From assembly GCA_947650285.1 (NCBI GenBank), contig CANTFL010000478.1, forward strand, positions 131,501-195,500: a stretch of DNA of 64,000 nucleotides, read 5' to 3'. The first letter of the stretch is position 1; every line of letters begins with the position of its first letter. This DNA comes from Hyaloperonospora brassicae (Eukaryota; Oomycota; Peronosporomycetes; Peronosporales; Peronosporaceae). The notes below the pieces were generated by a model. That model made no database searches. It had not been told where the DNA came from and saw only the letters and a list, made by a program, of their open reading frames with translations. Positions 58,036 to 64,000 of this stretch are shown piece by piece. The translations under genes were made by a program, and so were the position numbers.

Positions 58036-58735
58036 TGATTACAGTATGTAACTTTTTTTGACGCCGGGTAGCCAATGATTCACCCGGAGGAGAAGCCGAC
58101 ACGTGTGCTTTGAAGCAAATTAAACTATGTTTAATGATAACCAATCAAACTCAACAATCCTATTCGTATCCCATTGTCTTGTAGATTGCATGCCACGTGT
58201 CGTTCTCGCCAGAAGATAGCAACCTTGTAATTGCATGGCACACACCTGATATACTTGTCCGATCGCAGTCGCTTTTCTGGTCGCCGATCGTGCGGTGCAA
58301 CCCACACTAGCTTGATCGCGATCATATACCTGATCACCGATCGCGATCTCGATCGCCTTGCTGATCGCGGGTCACATTGTGTGGCACGCACTCCTGTATC
58401 CGCGATCGCTTTTGTGTTCCACACCAACCTGATCGCGATTACACACCTTATCGCAGATCACGATCTCGTTCGCCTCCTTGATCGCGGTTTCGTACTTGAT
58501 CTCCAGACCGTCAACGTAACTGTTTCCTTTCCACTAACCCCATATCCATGACTCGTACCCTTCTCCCGACGTACTTTTACCCACTATCGCCGGTCCTATC
58601 CTGTCAGATCTTATATTACGGTTCTGTCTAACCGTCCAGTAGACGTGATCCCATCATTTGTGGGACCCGCGTTGCCAACCGTCTGCCAACTCGTATTTAG
58701 CTGGAGTGCGCCCCCTTCTCGTGTCGCAAATTTCA
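57571..58735 (-). repeat. Duplicated 1.17-kb block, copy 2 (LTR + leader + gag start)
   Basis: Partner of 44738-45913. The LTR part is 58036-58735 (TGAAATTTGCGACAC at its start, ACTGTAATCA at its end on the minus strand). Differences from copy 1 include a three-base deletion near 58406 and a handful of substitutions. Confidence 0.93.
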
Positions 58736-59390
58736 CTATTCGCTTCACCACAATACCGTTGCTCCCGGATTTCACTAGAAAACTTTCCAAGGTATAAATG
58801 AGCGACCTGTAGACCGCTCAGCTGGTTTAATTAATTTTGTGCGGGACCCGTGAGAACATATCCAAACAAAAGGCACTTCTCTTTATCTAGAGCATGGTTT
58901 TGTAGGAATGGGGACTTGTGGAGAAGCGGGAAGGAATAATCAAGAAAGTGTGGATCGCCCGACCACCTAAAGTGCGAAACCGGTTTGATTGGTGGAGCGC
59001 GTACAGATATGGGCCTGTTGGGACGAGGAAGATGACCAAACGACTGATGAAGGGATACGACTGTCCAAGTCGCTCAGGTTGGTCCACCTTATATCCTGGA
59101 TACCGCTGGGTGATGTGGATCACATAATTGGTGTGGATCATATACCGCATCCACCACACCGCGATCCACTGTGGAGCGATCCACTGTGGAGCGATCCGCT
59201 GTGGAGTATCCGCTGTGGACCACATGAGGTGAGAGATGAATGACATAGACAGGCGATGCACAACAGTTGACCTATCGAAAAGATAGGCATAGTCATCGGG
59301 TTTGGATTTGGTTGGTTGACGTTAAACAGAATTGAATTTGCAACGGAAGACACGCGTAGACTTTTTCCGGGTAGGATCTTTGGCATCCCT
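58736..59390. other. Spacer with tandem repeats; no supportable gene
   Basis: Contains an open plus-strand frame (58918-59127) of 69 codons and, at 59159-59222, four copies of a 15-bp unit. No domain recognised. May be the decayed LTR of fragment E, whose gag-like region starts near 59.4 kb. Confidence 0.4.
59159..59222 (+). repeat. 15-bp tandem repeat, about four copies
   Basis: GCGATCCACTGTGGA repeats in phase (encoding RDPLW/SDPLW/SDPLW in one frame), the last unit shortened to GTATCCGCTGTGGA. Each unit contains a CCACTGTGG-type near-palindrome. Confidence 0.92.
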
Positions 59391-59399
59391 TTGAATAGA

Positions 59400-59870
59400 G
59401 AGTCACATACGTCTCTGCGAACTTCGTCCTAAAATTGTTTGGCCTGGCGGAACGTCGATTCTCACTCCTCTCCCTCAACTGCGATAGGACGCAGTGAAGC
59501 TTACGGTTCAGATTTAAGATCGCGAGACGGCTCAAGTGGTCATAAGGCTCGCGTATCAAGCATCACCCCTGGCAAAGGCGACTCTGGGAGACCGCCCAAG
59601 TTACAAGCGATCGATTTAATATATTCCACGCGATCAGCACCTACGTTTGACCGGGTGAGGCATTTCCACCCGATCAATACCTATCCATAAGACGGTCAAA
59701 TTCAGCTTCAGCTCAAGTCCGCCAAGAAGAGCGCAACCCGCCCCACCGACGGGTACACAAGGTGAGCAAGAAGACACAGAGCACGTAATCGGGGTACCAC
59801 CTCCTTTAGTCGGTTGTCCGGGCGCCAGTGGAGAGTCGGCGTCACAAGGAAATTGTGATCATCACTCTAC
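59400..59870 (+). mobile_element. Gypsy gag-start fragment E (plus orientation)
   Basis: The plus-strand frame 59439-59690 contains SRDGSSGHKARVSSITPG, matching SRDGSSGQK(A/D)RGSS of P and P' on the opposite strand. ATTGTTTGGCCTGG at the left and GGGCGCCAGTGGAGAGTCGG at the right align with the reverse complement of the other copies. It faces gag F (minus) head-on. Confidence 0.7.
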
Positions 59871-59977
59871 CACAGACTTGATCTTAATAATCCAACTTCT
59901 GGACCACTTTTCATCCCTGTCTTTTCTGTTAAATTTTTTACAGATACGCGATTGAGGACACCCAAATCCTCGATGCG

Positions 59978-61369
59978 CTAAGTACGATAGCCGGTGCTAT
60001 TTCCGCAGTCGCTACCAGTGTCCGTCTGAGATCGTTTTGCCCAAATTCGTCGGAATCTCCTCCTTCTGGGTAATAGGTATCCGATATGTCTTGACGCGAT
60101 CCGACCTATTCCATCACGACATCCAGGATTTAGGTCTCCTGCTCCCTCGCATGTCTCTAGGTCTGACGTGGATAGAAGGCTTGTCGAGCTTGTTATCGTT
60201 GCTCTTGTTAAAATCATAATATGAAGCTTCGAAATACGTCTGTTTGGGCATACATCCTCTATGGCGCACGAAGATGCCGAGCACGAATCGTCCTTAATCC
60301 TCACCATGCAATCTTGCAGATGAGATGCCCCACTTTTACCTAGCGCCATCTGCTGAATACCGATCAATCCATCTGATTTGATCTCTGATTCAGCTGATGC
60401 GTACTGCGATGATCCAGTGTGATATCCTCGGGGCATCCGCAATCGCCAGAAACGCTTATTATTCGAGCTTGTATTCGTCCTTCATCAAACTGCCTGGGCC
60501 ATCCGCGATATCCGGGAGCATTTGATCTTCGTTCTTGTATTCTCCCGTCAACGGAATCAGCCCTTTATACAGCGATCGACTCGCCCTATTCACTTGATCT
60601 TATTTACAATTCAGTAATTTCTTCGCGTCGAATACCCCTCGACGAATCCTGCATTTCATATCAGCTGGATGAATTCGTTGACCCCTTTTATCGTGTTTGA
60701 TTCTGGCACTGGAGCTGAGATTGGGCCTTGACACTTCCCTATAAGCTTGAGCTTCAATTTTTGTAGCACCGGGTCGCTTGATAGCAACGTCTTGAGATTC
60801 TTCCAATGATATTTCATTTACAAGTTTTATTTGCCAACCTTCCGTCGTATCTTCTTCTTTTATAACCCATACCGGTCAATACTCAAATGGAGCGATCGCT
60901 TTGTTCAATCTCTGACGCTGCTTTCTTAGTATTTGTCACTTAAAACCCTTTCTTCTTCGAAATCACAAGAGTGTTGTTGGATCAATCTTGTTCGGTTTTG
61001 ACCGATAGATTTCTACTTTGCTAATCATACTTTGTAGCACGATCCGCGGTGGTCCTCGAAGATACCTCAGGAGGAAGTCGAGGTAAATTTCCCAGATTGA
61101 GTGATGGATCTTTCTCTGTAATTTTCTTGTCACCAGAGCCACTCCCAGTACTCTCTCATACTCGTAATCTTTCAAATTCACGCGTCTACGGCAACTCCTC
61201 TGTCTCTGACGCTTCCATCCCAGGTTCAGTCTTTATCTTGTCATCTTCGCCAAGGACTCACGGTAAAATCCCGAGTCACCGGAAGATCTGGGCACACGCA
61301 CCATTGTAGTGAAGTAATGACCGCTCTTTCAAGGATTCGATCTCAACTCCGACTAGCGCCCGGACGACC
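59978..61369 (-). pseudogene. gag: Gag of element F
   Basis: Collinear with 56.4-57.6 kb of element B at DNA level (for example ATCCGCGGTGGTC, CACTCCCAGTACTCT and AGTCACCGGAAG occur in both, in the same order). Broken minus-strand frames at 59978-60442, 60600-60806 and 60963-61181. Not functional. Confidence 0.65.
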
Positions 61370-61378
61370 GTCCAACGG

Positions 61379-61633
61379 GAAAATCTTATAAGAATAGGTG
61401 TTCGCCTGAAACAATGTGTTATATTACGCTATCCATCAGTCTTATTTGATATACACCAAAAAGGGTATAGAAAATGCCTCTTTTTATTGAATTTCAATAT
61501 ATATATTTATGCAATAATTAGGACACTCCGCTTTTTTAAAAAAAGGTTTGTAATTCCAATTTGTTGATAGCCTTCTCAGGGCAATGCCCTTGCACACGTT
61601 CAGCAATCGCTACACTTGCATGCCTTAACGTCG
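61379..61633 (+). repeat. Left terminal inverted repeat of the TIR transposon
   Basis: Starts GAAAATCTTATAAGAATA then GGTGTTCGCC. Paired in inverted orientation with 62898-63157. Several indels separate the two arms, indicating age. Confidence 0.75.
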
Positions 61634-62897
61634 AATGTTTCACGGACCATTCACCGATATTGCTCCTGTTTCTTTTCTTTTCTCGGTCGTCCCTTCCGCC
61701 GTCTTCAGAGATCTTCCACCAATTATTAGACGTCGGTCTAAATCATTCCACGGACATCGCAGCGGGAACCATATGCGATAGAGGAAGACGTGACTACCGA
61801 ACTGGGGTACGCTAGAGGTAATTTGAGGCTGTCCTATACCACGTTGAATGTGCCGATTGTTGCGGGCTTGTGTTTGTGTATTTTGGGATTCAACCCCTTG
61901 CTGGACCCACGCCAGCGACTGTACTCAAGTTGAGTATACAATAAATGTATAAGGGGGACTGGCTAAGCAGTGGGTGGAGCCATAGACAAAGCGATACGAG
62001 AAAGAGAGGGACAGAGTGTCCTTTATAGTCATGGCTGATGACTGAGTAGTTAACAGACTAAACACCGTCTGTTGTGGTTATTGCCATTGATGGTATACTC
62101 CTATTTATTGTTGTTTCTGATGTTGTGCAGGCATTCGATGGTGTCGCGTTCTGGAGTTTGGAGACTTTTTGGCTGGTGCCAAGTTTTTACTACCAGTAGT
62201 TTCCAAGTACGTGGATGTGCGTAAGAAAAAATGAGGTACGAGAATTGAATGCTGGTAAATAATTATGTGGCGATGGTCTCAGCGTGCCTGGAGCGATCAT
62301 GTTCACCATAATTGGATTAATGTCTATAAAGGCGAATATGAAGCCGTCGCTTGGCTCGGATGTCGAAGCTTCTAATGTAAAATCAGAGCAAGTACTACCC
62401 GGGGATATATATAAAATGCCTCGATGCAACTTACGGTGTCCGCGATCAACCCGTAGTGGCTTGCGTCTTATATTGACGCAATGCATCAGATACTTGAGAT
62501 GCTGCGTGGAATACATACGATCTATACTTGAGCTAAATGATCTGTGTTGTTAAGGAGACTGCAGTGTACGGCACCGGTATACTCGAGTTTACGCTGGCTC
62601 TAGCCTTCCTATTTCCCATCGGCGTATATTGTGGTGTTCTGTCATGGTTTTACTCGCTACTTCCCCGCTTTAGAACGTACTAGCAAATTGGTAAGCTGTG
62701 CTGCTGCTGATGAGTTTTGAGCAACACGGCTAATCAGCATCGCGTGTGTATTTTGGATTTTTACACCATTTAGGATCACACCATCAAATAATATGGCGTG
62801 GGTTGGTGTGCTTTCTGCAAGCACTAGATATATTTCGCGCAAAGTTATCGTTGGATTACTTTTTTGTTGAATCCAATAGATGATACCAAGGAGACAT

Positions 62898-63157
62898 GAC
62901 ATTACGGCATGCACATGTAGGGATTGCTGAGCGTATGCAAGGGTAGTACCCTGAGCAGGCCATCAACTAATTGGGACTGCAGTCCTTTTTCAAATTAGCG
63001 GGGTGTCCTGATTATCGTAGAAACATTTATTTTAACGTTCAAATGTAAGTGGTATTTTCTTTACCCTTTTTACTATGTAATAAATAAGTCAAAAGGACAG
63101 CCCAACCGTAACACAATATATATTAAGGCGAACACCAATGTGTTATTGAGATTTCTT
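62898..63157 (-). repeat. Right terminal inverted repeat of the TIR transposon
   Basis: Read on the minus strand from 63157: AAGAAATCTCAATAACACATT then GGTGTTCGCC, collinear with the left arm through GCATGCCGTAATGTC near 62900. Confidence 0.75.
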
Positions 63158-63166
63158 GACTAACTG

Positions 63167-64000
63167 ACGGGGTACTCCGATTCCGTGCTGTATGCTTTGC
63201 TAACCTTGTTTACCCGTCGGTAGGGCGGGTTGCACGCTTCCAGGTGGACTCGAGTCGACGCCAGGATTGACCGTGCTTGGGATTGGTGTTGTCGCGTGGA
63301 AACATTTACACGATAGCGGGTGTACTTGTAAGGTGCTTGATATAATACACCTTGATGTCTACGAAATTGCCTCGTCCAAAGTAGATGCTTGATCCGCGAG
63401 CCTTCTGACCACTTGATCCATCTCGCGATCTTGCACTCTTCTTCTTTACTTGCCTTCTGCGTCCGATCGCAGGTGGGCGTTTTGTTGAGAGTCTTTGATC
63501 CCTAGCCAAACAATCTAGGTATATCACTTGATTTATGTATGTGACTTTCTTTGACAATAAGTGGCCAATGATCGAACCCGGAAGAGAAATTGACACGTCT
63601 ACTTAAGAGCAAATCGAACTATATTTTATAATGTCAACCAATCAACTCCGAAAAACTAGTACATCGCTAGTCCTATCTGTATCAGGACTTTCGAAGCCAC
63701 GCGTATTCCTCCGAGAGATCGTCCCCTTTTATCTATGTGGTTTACACCAAGTTCGGTCTCTGGAACTTTAGTGCTACCTACACCCGACTTGTGTTCAACA
63801 AATCGAGATCGAGATATCTGATCGAGATCGAGATATCTGATCATGATTATGAGCCACCCGTTTTAGCACGTATTCTTCCAATCAGAATTCGTCTTGGTCT
63901 TAAATGACGACTGAGATCTGTAACTTCCGTGTCCCAACTCAATGGCAAAAATATATTGAATTCTTTGCCAAATCAGATTCTTAACTTATGCGCAAGTATA
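63167..64000 (-). repeat. Gag start and LTR P', partner of 36.66-37.5 kb
   Basis: The minus-strand frame 63306-63596 (GSIIGHLLSKKVTYINQV, SRDGSSGQKARGSSIYFG) parallels the one in P. The LTR inner end is at 63529 (TGATTT); the LTR continues past the window end. It has two copies of the 19-bp GATC-rich unit (63804-63841) against four in P. Confidence 0.8.

Larger units (their letters stand above)
48900..58735 (-). mobile_element. Ty3/Gypsy chromovirus-type element B, decayed
   Basis: Read right to left: 5' LTR (58735-58036), leader and gag (58.03-55.3 kb, two CCHC knuckles), protease (about 54.9-54.6 kb), linker (53.95-53.36 kb), RT (53.3-52.0 kb, with an insertion), RNase H (51.8-51.0 kb), integrase (50.6-49.38 kb) and chromodomain (49.29-49.13 kb). 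The order equals element A and supports one family. Stop codons and shifts occur throughout; no 3' LTR was found. Confidence 0.87.
61379..63157. mobile_element. DNA transposon with long TIRs, probably Mutator-like, non-autonomous
   Basis: The ends are inverted repeats of about 255 bases (61379-61633 and about 62898-63157), roughly 70% identical, sharing GGTGTTCGCCT, AAAAAGGGTA-AGAAAAT, AGGACACYCCGCT and CAGCAATCSCTACA. They are flanked by GTCCAACGG (61370-61378) and GACTAACTG (63158-63166). Both resemble GACTAACGG expected from intact gag copies, suggesting a decayed 9-bp target duplication as in Mutator-like elements. The 1.26-kb interior holds only frames of 84-108 codons without a transposase. 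Confidence 0.72.
59950..64000 (-). mobile_element. Ty3/Gypsy element F, 5' part, split by a DNA transposon
   Basis: From the right edge: P' LTR (63529 to beyond 64000), leader and gag start (63528-63167), TIR transposon (61379-63157), rest of gag (61369-about 59950). The gag text on both sides of the insertion joins at GACTAACGG when compared with the other copies. F ends against fragment E; protease and pol are absent. Confidence 0.75.

Noticed and set aside
44738..58735. The two 1.17-kb blocks as the two LTRs of one 14-kb element
   Set aside because: Both blocks continue into gag on their left side in the same orientation, so both are 5' ends; a 3' LTR would not be followed by gag.

Overview
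The window looks like nuclear DNA of an oomycete, most likely a plant-pathogenic Peronosporales species (a downy mildew or Phytophthora relative). This rests on three things. A mitochondrial-type dihydroorotate dehydrogenase gene has no introns. An intron-free gene for a secreted EER/WY-like effector candidate sits behind an oomycete-style initiator. The repeats are Ty3/Gypsy chromoviral elements whose reading frames resemble those known from Phytophthora. I cannot name the species from sequence alone.

Layout. 1-1.6 kb: gene-like but broken sequence with two neat hairpins. 1.8-3.12 kb (-): DHODH, the only clear housekeeping gene. 3.2-5.85 kb: intergenic sequence with short tandem repeats, an unusual set of interleaved inverted repeats (4081-4171) and a possible decayed transposase-like gene (about 4.87-5.84 kb). 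6.0-7.12 kb (+): the effector candidate. 7.1-33.0 kb: a long AT-rich gene desert with degraded LTR relics, minisatellites, a tRNA-like (SINE-like) relic and decayed coding-like islands without a recognisable family. 33.0-36.6 kb (+): Gypsy element C with 5' LTR, gag, CCHC knuckle, protease and a reverse transcriptase cut off just after its YFDD box. 36.6-64.0 kb: a nest of mostly minus-strand Gypsy copies. A runs about 38.6-45.9 kb and B about 48.9-58.7 kb. Fragments P (36.6-37.5 kb) and F/P' (60-64 kb) belong to a related subfamily. Plus-strand gag fragments D (46.4-46.7 kb) and E (59.4-59.9 kb) lie among them. A 1.78-kb DNA transposon with long terminal inverted repeats, probably Mutator-like, has split the gag of F.

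How the parts relate. Only two genes appear intact: DHODH (de novo pyrimidine synthesis) and the effector candidate. Everything to the right is a heterochromatin-like graveyard in which no retroelement retains an open gag-pol frame. The effector therefore lies at the edge of a large repeat block, the gene-sparse setting typical of oomycete effectors. The most striking features are the 99%-identical 1.17-kb LTR/gag duplication between otherwise strongly diverged elements A and B, the nested TIR element with a probable 9-bp target duplication, and the interleaved inverted repeats at 4.1 kb. All identity figures are estimates made by eye.
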